A stretch of 64,000 bases of DNA from Haliclystus octoradiatus (lineage: Eukaryota; Cnidaria; Staurozoa; Stauromedusae; Haliclystidae): positions 15,632,336 through 15,696,335 of the forward strand of contig OU744454.1 in the NCBI GenBank assembly GCA_916610825.1, written 5' to 3'. This document shows, piece by piece, positions 36,066-46,365 of the stretch. The position numbers and the translations under genes are program-made. Every line of letters begins with the position of its first letter. The stretch's first letter is position 1. The notes under the pieces are model-generated. The model made no database searches and had not been told where the DNA came from. It saw only the letters and a list, made by a program, of their open reading frames with translations.

Positions 36066-36289
36066 ATACATAAGGATGGTGACTGAGTCAAAGAAAACAC
36101 ATTCTTAATTTCTGTTACTATAGTTTCACGCAGTGTGCGATCATCAGACAGTTGATACTCAATCCTTGATACTCAATACTCAATACTGATACTTGAGTAT
36201 CAACTGTCTGATGATCGCACACTGCGTGAAACTATAGTAACAGAAATTAAGAATGTGTTTTCTTTGACTCAGTCACCATCCTTATGTAT
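36066..36289. repeat. Near-perfect 97-bp-arm palindrome
   Basis: Arms 36066-36162 and 36193-36289 are reverse complements with no mismatch that I can find. They surround a loop of about 30 bp made of 'gatactcaat' repeats. Each arm holds CTGATGA, a CGCA/TGCG hairpin and GAAAC. A single arm-like copy is at 9500-9640. It lies just beyond the 3' end of the I-kappa-B-like gene and upstream of the beta-galactosidase-like gene. Confidence 0.92.
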
Positions 36290-36361
36290 TACAGCTCTGC
36301 CAATGTTTAATCGGTATTGAGCACTATCACATCTGACGATAGATAAATCTATCTTTATTAT

Positions 36362-36363
<2 letters not shown>

Positions 36364-36406
<43 letters not shown>
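36364..36406. repeat. AT dinucleotide microsatellite
   Basis: About 21 AT units between the palindrome and the stop codon of the I-kappa-B-like gene, directly following a TTTATTATTATT stretch. The latter supplies an AATAAA on the minus strand for that gene. Confidence 0.95.
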
Positions 36407-36409
<3 letters not shown>

Positions 36410-36483
36410 ATCTGTATTATCCTCTATATGTAGCGAAATAAATAAACTTATCTTATGCAAAATATATATACAGCCATTGCTTT

Positions 36484-39400
36484 TTATATCAATCCATAAT
36501 AGGCGTCTAACATTTGATGTCTTAACGCTTTATCTTCTTCGTTTACAGGTTTCGTTGCTAGTAAAGCCAACAAATGTTGTGGATCGACAGTTTGGGATTC
36601 ATAATTTAAAAAATTATTTCGAATCTCATTATCAGGCATCAAAACATCGCCAAGGAGTGATCCCAACGTTGTCGTGTTGGCGATAGAAGAATTACTCACT
36701 TCTACATTCGGCAATTCAGTTGCTTGGTTAGGATTGATTACTATTCTTCCTTGCTCAAGGATTCCTTGAGGAATTTCTAATAATTCCCTAATCGTATTGC
36801 TACCATAGCTAGTACTTGTAGTAGGAGCAGATGTTTGCGTTGCCGCCATAGAATTCTTCATTTCTAACCGTCGCAGTTTCGTTTTCTTCGCATTATGATG
36901 TCGAGTTAATTCTTTTCGCCTCTGTTGGTTCAATTATATAAAATTAAAATGAGTTACACAAATTAATGAGATACTCACGTTCGTGAGATAATATAGAAGA
37001 GAAACAACTTCACTAATATAGAATCCTAGTTACAAAGTAAAGGCAGGGAAGGTCACGCAGATCTACAATAGATGTATTTGACTGAATATATTAGTATGCT
37101 TATGTAAATCACTTTCTGAAACAAACAGATGGGTTACGTATGGGTAGGATCGTACCAACCATATATGCTACCAAGTACCAACAGTATCATTCCACACATT
37201 ATGCGGTTTCCGTACCTTTGCATCGGGCGAACATCCAATCGGAGTTGTGTTTTGAAAACTTTTCTTTGTAAAATCCGCATTGTTCTTCTCTAGTTCCTGT
37301 ACAATAGATTGACATTCCTTTCCAACAGCCACATGAGCAGCTGTCTTGCCATCCATCATTTGTAAGTTAGGATCGGCACCAGCACCTAGCAACAAACGGA
37401 CCATCTCGATGTTGTCTTTTTCAATTGCAAGAATGAGGCTCGTCTTGTTATTGGGAGGAATCTATACGAATAATAGCAACAATAAAAATAAATAAATTTA
37501 CGTTTTATTCCATACATTGAATTCCGTATAATAAATATCTGATATATTTTCTTTAAAATGCTATTTATGCATGTTTTTACTGGATACATCTGTAAAAAAG
37601 CTTTGCAATATTAGAGCAGCATTGAAATACGTTTTTTCCTTTGAAACTGCATCTGTTTGGTCTCCAATAGGTTAAACCAAATTAATCAGCTTCGGCTAGG
37701 AATGTTTCGCTCCAAACTAGGTTCATAACACACTAATTTTTACCAGGCGTTTCCCCCAGAGCCATCTATTTACAAATATTTGTAAATAGATGGCTCTGGT
37801 TTCCCCCACAACGTAACGCTACCGTGCAAAGTTGATGGGTCGCTTCAAATCATCAACGGGCAATTTTATTTCGAGCAGATTTATCCACGTTATCATATAT
37901 TGCAAGAGCATGAACTATACTCATAAGAAATTATATTGTCGCCTAATCGGTTTACTAGTTATTGGATGGGATCTAAGGAATACCAGGGAAATTAAAATGG
38001 TTAACTATATTATGTGCGTACGTAAACCATCGTATAATACATTGCGAGAACTCTTTCTCATCAATTTAGATATTATAATTGTGCGGCATGATATATAAAC
38101 TCACAATAGCGTTGACGGACACTTCCCTTCTCAAAAGTGAAGTTGCGCATAAAAGATGACCAAAGCGAACAGCAACATGAAGAGGTGTTTCATTTGAGGA
38201 ATTCTTTGATTCCAGAATATTAACATCGTTAATATGCATTAGTAATTCATCTAGGCATTCATCACAGCCTACTTTACATGCAACATGACATATTGTATTT
38301 CCATTTTCATACGTAAAATCAGTTCTTGCACCTTTTTGTAATAATATTTTGACTGTTTTTGGTTTTTTCATAACGACTGCCAATAACAGAATTGTCTACA
38401 AAAGATTCAAGAAATAATAGAAAAATTATAGAAAATAGTATACAATAAATATATATAGTGTGAAGACTAAGTAACATAATATACAACAATGAGAAATTTC
38501 TTGTACCGGAGGTGATTTTGTACTGGAGTACATGTGTATTCGTTGTAGGACTAAAGCTAAGAACACTCTTTTTTGAAGGAATCCTCATGTGGTTTCAAAA
38601 GTAATTGCAACAATTGTAGCACATGCCACATGCCACAATTAGTGCTGTATCATTTGGGGTCAAATAACAACCCGAGTGTTCACTTGAAATTAATCCATGC
38701 TTCTTAAGGAGAACAATGTGTTTCATATTTATAAAACAAGGCTTTGATTGACGAACCTGTCCATCGTTGTTTATGATGTTCCAATCAGCAGGTGAATTAC
38801 CATAAATAGAATTAAATTGAAACGCTATAACGTCATCTGTATTTCCTTCTTTGATAACATACAAATGAAGGGGCCTGTAATCAAATAATTTAATAATAAT
38901 TTATTCAAATATTTATTTATTTACTTTCTATTATTTTTTTAAATATATAACCCAATTTTATTAAACTATCTTTAATCTTAAATATGAACATTATAGTAAA
39001 ATACGAGATGAAAATAAATAAAATGGACGATGAACGTATGTTTTGTCATCTGTATATAATAATAGTAAATAAAGATCATCAGCATTAATTAACCAGCATA
39101 TCGTGATGAAGCCTGTATATAACAGCCAGTTACAAGAGGTAGATAAAATGACCGTTATATGCAGGTGGCCTTTATATACAGGGTTGATTCAATACTAAAA
39201 TACCATTTCAGACATTCAAGGGTGACAAATATAGAAAACGTGGTCGCCGTATAGAGATGACCTTAATAGCAGGATTGACTGTATCATGTCATCATCATTT
39301 ATTCCCCGGATTTATTCAGAAAACTTCAAGTTACATACAACTGCTTTTCGAATGACTGATTTATCATCGATGTCATACGGACTGACAAACCAAGTCAAAC

Positions 39401-39831
39401 GGAAAAAATCATTACGTCTCAGACAGCTATTACGCACGCATCTCAGAAATGATGATAATAAGGAAAAAAATTATCTTAAGAAAGTAAATTCTCAAGGAGA
39501 ATTTTGAAAGTAGGCCTGCTAGATGAAAAGAACATTCTCTGATTTGAATAGGATCTGCATAATAATATAATTATGTAAGTGGAAGTTTTACTTTCCTATA
39601 AAATTCGGTCAGTATTTTTCACAAATAAACAACAACAACAACAAATAGGATCTGCATAATAAGATAAAATTGTTAAACTTCTTGAATGATTTATGATAAA
39701 ATAGAATAAAATTGACATAATTACGTATCGCCATCAGAATCTCGATCAAAATAATTAATTGCACCAGACGGTATTTTCTCCACTACGTTGTTACCATGTT
39801 CTTGTAACTTTGTAATTGACGATGTTTCCAT
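36484..39831 (-). CDS. I-kappa-B-like ankyrin-repeat protein
   Basis: Probable cytoplasmic or nuclear regulator of Rel/NF-kappa-B factors. Exons: 39831-39725, 38874-38757, 38395-38105, 37461-37216 and 36921-36484; phases close to give 399 aa. A short N-terminus leads into DSDGDTPLHLYVI at the exon 1/2 junction, the DxDGDTxLHL opening characteristic of I-kappa-B/Bcl-3 ankyrin domains. Repeats continue with LLLAVVMKKPKTVKILL, NGNTICHVACKVG, NETPLHVAVRFGHLLCATSLL, KTSLILAIEKDNIEMVRLLLGAGADPNL and KTAAHVAVGKECQSIVQEL. The C-terminus is about 145 residues, starting with a basic stretch (RRKELTRHHNAKKTKLRRLE) and ending Ser/Thr/Asn-rich; I see no known domain there. No N-terminal DSGxxS degron is visible, which favours a Bcl-3/nuclear-type member, though this is inference. 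A kappa-B-like decamer lies at 39994-40003. Confidence 0.8.
39109..39282 (+). repeat. GTGACC-ladder repeat, copy e
   Basis: Nearly full-length plus-strand copy ('agcctgtatataacagccag' to 'gattgactgta') in intron 1 of the I-kappa-B-like gene, followed directly by a retrotransposon-tail remnant. Confidence 0.75.
39289..39370 (-). mobile_element. Retrotransposon 3' tail remnant (CAT-repeat end)
   Basis: 'catcatcatttattccccggatttattcagaaaacttcaagttac' is the reverse complement of the tail seen at 30340-30391 (AACTT...CTGAATAAATGATGATG). Only the tail is preserved. Confidence 0.55.
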
Positions 39832-39993
39832 TCCCAAACAAGCCTTAATTTATGACTTTATTATTATAAAGACCTACAATATAATTTCGTATAATAATCA
39901 ATGCAATATAAATGATATTAAACTGCTTAACGATCTGATGCTAAAGTAACACTGAATATTACGAGATAATATTTATTTCGTCAACTTTTGAAT

Positions 39994-40003
39994 GGGAAAA
40001 TCC
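39994..40003 (+). promoter_or_regulatory. Kappa-B-like decamer upstream of the I-kappa-B-like gene
   Basis: GGGAAAATCC, a match to the Dorsal/Rel-type kappa-B consensus, lies 163 bp upstream of the start codon at 39831 and right at the outer edge of the left duplicated arm. Feedback control of I-kappa-B genes by NF-kappa-B is well established; activity here is inferred. Confidence 0.45.
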
Positions 40004-40735
40004 GGTAAACAGAATATTCAACAGGCTGCATGGAGTCATGCGCAGTAGCACCCTGTCCCGTCTGATATTTTGGCCACATCTGAATTAAATCTGAATCTCG
40101 CACGATTGACTGTACTTCGGTTTGATTTTTGAGTTTGGTTTGTATTTCAAACTCAACTTGACTTAGAGATTTCTGATGGCGGCCAGAAAAATGGCGGTCT
40201 TGTCCGAATGTAATGAGATTAAAGTTTCAAAATAACAGCTTTCGACAATAGTCATCGTCATATAATATAATTTGTGTGGATACAAAGTTCTTATCCTGGT
40301 CATCGTAAAATTCCAGTACAGTTGATGTAACATTTATCAATTATTTGCACGTCTACGTTGTTACTTATCAACGAACAGTCTAACAGAGACAGAGTACACG
40401 GTGTATTTTTAAATAGCTAATATTGAATATTGGACAGGGTAAGGGAAGATATTTGAAAAATCAACATGAAGTATGGTGTAATCTAACTCAGCTTTGAATA
40501 GTAAGATATGATAATATCAATATAACATCAAAACATGAATAGATTGTACACATAGAATAGGCTAGTCTATATTTTCTAAAGTCATTACTCGTAGACTAGC
40601 CTACCTTCAAATCATAGTCCATAACCTACATTAATCAGAAAAGTAAGGGAAGGAGCTCACTCAATCAAGTAAGGGCTAAGGTACTAACTGATGATAGATA
40701 GGCTTAGTGATCCACTGTCTTTGATCTGATATAGT
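40002..40735. repeat. Left arm of a large inverted duplication
   Basis: About 730 bp that reappears inverted at 44955-45667 with only scattered substitutions and small indels. It starts at 'ccggtaaacagaatattcaac' and runs to 'agtgatccactgtctttgat'. It contains two ATGGCGG elements (40176-40182 and 40191-40197) and directly precedes the I-kappa-B-like gene, so it probably contains that gene's promoter. Confidence 0.93.
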
Positions 40736-41593
40736 ATTTATTAAATTACAAAAAAGCTAACATTAATGAGCGACTATTATGGAAGAGCTTTTGGTCTCCA
40801 CTACACACAAGCACACACCACAAACTTATCTATTTGTATTGTAGACTTTGCAACACTGAGCCAGAGTAAATGTTTGTAATATTGTTTAAAATCATAGAAA
40901 TGTAGGCTACTTGCAGAACAAAATCCTCTGATAAAGTGTTCCACCGTGGATATAGCACAGCTAATAAATGGATTCTTAACCACTTGCAGAAACAGGATAA
41001 TTGTGGCATTTGGGACGATTACTTTGTCATAATCCTTTACACCTTGCCTATAATAATTATTAATTAATATGTATCAACATGTGTGTATATGCATCAATAT
41101 GAGATACTTACACAACAAATAACTAATGGACAATCTACAAAATTATAGGCTAAGCTAATTTTTGATTTATAAAGGGTAGGCCCCTAGGCTACAAAGTTGA
41201 AAGAGATGGCATTCTGAGGTGATCAGTCAAGATAATTAAAATTTAAGCAACATCGGTAATCTTCATCAGGATGTCTCGTGATATTAAACTACCTCCTAGA
41301 AAATTATGTTAGACATACGGGAGGCTGAGAGCTTGACTGTACGCGGACATATGTTTTGTAGATTAAGCCTAGTAATCGGCAAAGAGAAATGTTAACATTT
41401 CAATAGCAAATATGCCCCTAACATGCCTTGGTAGAAATCATGAAACAATAGAGGGATGGTTTATATTTCGTGTCGGGCCTACTTCTGTGTGTGTACTCTT
41501 TTACTAAAAATATCATACATTTATGAAAATTGATGTTCTTCAAGCAAATATCAAAATAATGAGTTGAAGTTTAGAAATAGGCTAGATACAGTT

Positions 41594-41980
41594 GAAATCT
41601 GTGTATAGCAGCCAGCTATAAGAGATAGATAAATGGATCAATGTAGACTGGTAGCTCAATTTGATTCCTCATCGCCTCACACAATGTATTTTATCTATAC
41701 GTACCAGTAACTTTCATGTAATAGAGCTAATAGTAATTTCAATTAGTTGATTATAAATTTGACTGCTGTTCAGACATTCATTCCCATGCAAACGAGCTTG
41801 AAGCTTATGTGGTTAAATTTAAATTGTAAACTGCGAAGTGAAACAAAATTATCCCATCACACCATTAGATGCAGGTGGCCTTTATATGCAGGTTTGATTA
41901 GATAGAAAATACTATTTCAGGCATACCGAGAGTGACCACTGTAGACGGGTGGCTGCTGTATAGAGGTGACCACTATGAAT
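41594..41980 (+). repeat. GTGACC-ladder repeat, copy f, interrupted
   Basis: The first part of the unit ('tgtgtatagcagccagctataagagatagataaatgg') is separated from the remainder ('ggtggcctttatatgcaggtttgatt' to 'agaggtgaccactatga') by about 230 bp of unrelated AT-rich sequence. This implies a later insertion. Confidence 0.65.
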
Positions 41981-42499
41981 TCTGGCAAAGGGGCATGTGG
42001 CCATTGTTTTCAAATTAATTTTAATAAGACTAGGCGTTTGGCGTGGTCCTGGAATACTGTAGCAGAAAAAGCTACATGGGTGCAACCCTGGGCAGCACAA
42101 TGCTGTACCAAAACCTTTGAAGCCATTGTTACTCGAGTCTTGTAGCTAATCTGTCTCCCCTACTACCTTCTTTTAAGTCACTTCAGAATCAATCAAATGC
42201 ATTTCTAAATTTGTACCGATTTTGTTGGAAACTCTCCTCTTACATCCCCTCTGAGTTTTGAATCTCTCTCTTGTCACATGGGTATTTTCAGTGTGCATTG
42301 TTCAAGGTAGTCAAATTAGCCCTATTCACAAATATATTCATAAACAGGATAACAATAATTATGGAGCAATTTCTCTTTGCCTGTATTGTCGAAATTAATT
42401 GAATTCATTTAACAACTATCAATTTACCAATCATGAATTAGAAAACGTTCCTGCACAACAGTAGTAAGTTTCACTTGATGTTTACACCTAGAAACAAGA

Positions 42500-42640
42500 A
42501 AGATTTTGTTTGATGCCTTTGTTTTCCATCATTTCGAATACTGTGCTGACGTCTGGGAGAACCAACAGTATGCAAAACACCTTGATTGCCTACATAATCT
42601 ACTGAACAAGGATACATGGCATTGGTGTCCTTTATATTAT
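42500..42640 (+). mobile_element. LINE reverse-transcriptase relic
   Basis: Encodes FDAFVFHHFEYCADVWENQ, then AKHLDCLHNLLNKD. This resembles the (F/Y)xYCxxVWG...LxxLQN motif downstream of the RT domain in Jockey/CR1-type LINEs. It is surrounded by stops. It may be the same family as the tails elsewhere in the window. Confidence 0.5.
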
Positions 42641-44954
42641 CGATGATTAGAAATAAAGTATGCGCTAAGTAAAGTTCGTGCTCAAGAATGTTTAGAGAAG
42701 GTGCCTATTTAACTTGCGCTAGTGCAAGTTTCTCCGTCTGTTTTGATCCTCTCACAAGGCCCATGGCTGCCACCTAGTCTGCTGCTCTTTGGTTAATCCG
42801 TAAAAGTATACGCAAAATGCAGGCTGTGATAACAGTTCTTGAAATTTAAATGGACCAACAAATATTCATGAATTGTTCATGAAAAATAGGTCATTTAACC
42901 AGCTATAGCTACGTTCAGCCCAAACTATCAAAGCTGTAAAAATTGTCCGTAAGAAGAATTGAAAGCAGCACAAAAATAAGTGTATAGTATGAAGATCAGT
43001 ATGTATAGTACTGCACTTTCAAAAGTTGAAACGGCTTAACACAACAGTTATTCTAATGTTTCTTCAAAGGCCTATTCAAATCGAAAAACTACATTTAAAA
43101 TAACTTCTCAGAAAAATGACTACTGCCCAGAATTTGTAAAACAGCCTTGTATTTAAGGTTCATGAATAGTTATGGACTCAACAAATTTTTCGTAGGGGAA
43201 TATGCCTACTTATTTGCGTAGCACCAACCAAAGATAAATCTATGTGAAAATCATATGATAATAATTAATGAAATATTTTGTAATAATAAAATGAAATAAA
43301 ATTTAAAAGAAACTTTCTTAAAAGCATCAGGACCAAATTTCTGAGTAATGAAGAATCATACCCTCTGGCCTTTATAATATAAACTTTGTAATAGAATCTA
43401 CATTAATCATACTATCACAGAGTCATATCTGACAGGTATAATTTAAGTGAACAACCTTCAACCTTTTTGGCTGTGTTTAAAATCAAACCCACAACGAAAG
43501 TAAAACTAAAGTGACAATCTTGTCAATTAGGAATAAGAAAATATAATAATTAAAGAATTTGACCATTCCAAAAGTACATATATATGTTAGTTGTGAATAA
43601 CAAATTTAACCTCTGAAAGTTTTGAGCCTCATTTATTTTGCACCTGCGTATTAAAGATGTGCGAATCCAATCAGATTGGATCGCATCCAGGTAGTGATAT
43701 TTTAGGTCTTTGGATTGGGTCGAATTTGTATTTATTGATGCCAGATGATTTTGGATTTTGAAACTTGGAAGAGTATTTGTACTTTGTAGCGATTAATCAA
43801 TGTGTTCTAGTTTCCTCTCAACTGACTGCTTCTTGTACATATAGCGACATTCATGTTCCACTCTCTAGTATTCCATTCTCTAGTACATCAATTACACGTT
43901 TGATGTGAAATGAATTATACAATTTCTTCAAGGAAATGATCAAGATTATTGATTCATTGTACGTATTGTATTATCATTTTGATGTGCTGTATGTGACTGT
44001 CTCATGTCAGCACCCTATATAATTCCTGTAATCTATCTATGTTGTCTAAGTAAAGATTGAATAATAAATGAGATACAGTTTAGCCTTCATTGTGCTCACT
44101 ATCCATTGAGTCATATCAATTAGTTGTTGTTATAGCAAAGCCAGCTATACGACATACAGTGATAGTATGTCACATTTATTCATGCTGGTATTTATTATTG
44201 CTGTGTGGTAGTTTTGTATTTTATCACAGTAGTAGTAACTAAGTGTCTAACGCAGAATATCCAGCATCAAGTTAAAAGACATCTGATTAAAGCGCCTGAG
44301 ACTGTATCAAGCAATCATCCATAAATCTATACATTAAAAACTTGGATTAGTTTACATTAATTACAAATTATTTGCTTCGAATCGGATTATATTTATAATT
44401 GGCATATTGCTTCAAATCGGATTGGAATCGGATCATTACAACATTCATACCCGTAATCAATTTTGTGTAAATTCGATCTGATTCACACTTCAATGCGTAC
44501 GGTCTTGCTTCAAGATGGCATGAACATATATACTGGCTCTTGCTATCACTGAACTATACTACAGTTACGCCTACATGTAGTTTTTAAAATTGAAATAAAT
44601 TGATTAAAAGCCTATCGTTCATTCATGCATTTTTAAATATTTACATTGTTTTATGGAATTCAGATAATTGATATTTTCTGAATTGATTAATACTGCACGC
44701 TGTTAGTTTTGAAGCTTCAATATAATTGTTTATGGTATGACGACTTTCAGCGCAATACACTGCAACTGAATTGTTTCAGTCAAAACTCTGTGGCTTGGTA
44801 GAGATTTTATCGATAAGAAGTACTATATTAACATATCATAACTAACATTTTGAAATATATTGAATGTTTGAGAATTATAAAGATTTAAAAAATCAATTTC
44901 TTATTCAATGAATTGATTAAAATTAAAGCTGATAAATACATGTATATATGAATA

Positions 44955-45667
44955 ATCATATCATAGACAATGGATCACTAAGCCTCACTATCATCAATTA
45001 TTACCGCAGTTGATTGAGTGAGGTCCTTCCCTTACTTTTCTGATTAATGTAGGTTATAGACTATGATTTGAAGGTCTATGAGCAATGACTTTAGAAAATA
45101 TAGACTAGCCTATTCTATGCCGGATTCTATGTGTACAATCTATTCATGTTTTGATGTTATATTGATATTATCATATCTTGCTATTCAAAGCTGAGTTAGA
45201 TTACACCATACTTCATGTTAATTTTTCAAATATCTTCCCTTACCCTGTCCAATATTCAATATTAGCTATTTAAAAATACACCGTGTACTCTGTCTCTGTT
45301 AGACTGTTCGTTGATAAGTAACAACGTAGACGTGCAAATAATTGATAAATGTTACATCAACTGTACTGGAATTCTACGATGACCAGGATAAGAACTTTGT
45401 ATCCACACAAATTATATTATATGACGATGACTATTGTCAAAAGCTGTTATTTTGAAACTTTAATCTCATTACTTTCGGACAAGACCGCCATTTTTCTGGC
45501 CGCCATCAGAAATCTCAAAGTCAAGTTGAGTTTGAAATACAAATCAAACCGAAGTACAGTCAATCGTGCGAGATTCAGATTTAATTCAGATGTGGCCAAA
45601 ATATCAGACGGGACAGGATGCTACTGCGCATGACTCCATGCAGCCTGTTGAATATTCTGTTTACCGG
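44955..45667. repeat. Right arm of the large inverted duplication
   Basis: Reverse-complement partner of 40002-40735. It contains CCGCCAT at 45485-45491 and 45500-45506, i.e. the same ATGGCGG pair on the minus strand. It lies 5' of USP2 and next to an open frame at 45631-45799 that begins inside the arm. Confidence 0.93.
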
Positions 45668-45675
45668 AAAATCCC
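45666..45675 (-). promoter_or_regulatory. Kappa-B decamer at the outer edge of the right arm
   Basis: GGAAAATCCC, i.e. GGGATTTTCC on the minus strand, a full match to GGGRNNYYCC. It sits at the position corresponding to the left-arm GGGAAAATCC and about 690 bp upstream of the USP2 start codon. Confidence 0.45.
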
Positions 45676-46365
45676 GGTATTTTACCCCGATGACGTAGAG
45701 GGATTTACCCTTTTGAATCAAATCGAGGCTAGTCATTTGCATCCTGTTACTATGCCAACTGACGCTATGAACGTAAACGAAATAAAAATAATAATATGAC
45801 TAGAAAACGTTATCTATTAAAATTCATGAGATATAGATAATAGAAATCAGAAATATATATTGATTATTCGATTATCTTTGACTTTTTATACATAATCTGT
45901 TTTTAAAGGTCAACCTTTCTTTCCTTGAATCCTCACATTTGTTTTCAACAATTAAATGATGACATCTGTTTATCGACTGCTTCCAAGCTTCTTAATGTAT
46001 TATGTTTGCTACTCAATGATTAAGCTCACAATATCATACTTTTTAATATTTACCCTAGTTTTGTTGATTATTATAATTAGAAATGTGTTTTTACTGTTCC
46101 GCTCTGATAATCAATTACTTAGTTACCGTATTGTAGCCGATTGATGTTGTTGCTGCGATTTTATGCTTCGCTATTGACGACAACAATAATGGCGGAGTCC
46201 ACGACCAACTTTATCTCTTCTAAATTTTAACATTCAGCGTAATTTATTGGCAATTAAATCGTTAAATTGATTACAAAATGGTTTAGATACATTTGGATTA
46301 TTTTCCTAATAAACAGATGCCTGGGAAACGGATTGGTTTGATATTTTTAAAGCCAAGTTGCTGTT
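45676..46365 (+). promoter_or_regulatory. USP2 5' flank / probable 5' UTR with an ATGGCGG element
   Basis: Contains ATGGCGG at 46189-46195, about 170 bp upstream of the chosen USP2 ATG, and an open frame (45631-45799) of unknown meaning. A leader exon or intron may lie here, but no unambiguous splice pair is visible. Confidence 0.4.

Larger units (their letters stand above)
40736..44954. other. 4.2 kb spacer between the inverted arms
   Basis: AT-rich with no convincing gene. It holds a split ladder-repeat copy (41594-41640 and 41870-41980), a LINE-ORF relic (about 42500-42640), and TTCATGAA-type motifs near 42870. The rest shows nothing that I can name. Confidence 0.6.

Noticed and set aside
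40736-44954. Large TIR transposon with the inverted arms as ends
   Set aside because: The 4.2 kb interior has no transposase-like frame and only old repeat relics, and the arms carry promoter-like elements next to genes. Kept as an inverted duplication, although the transposon view is not excluded.
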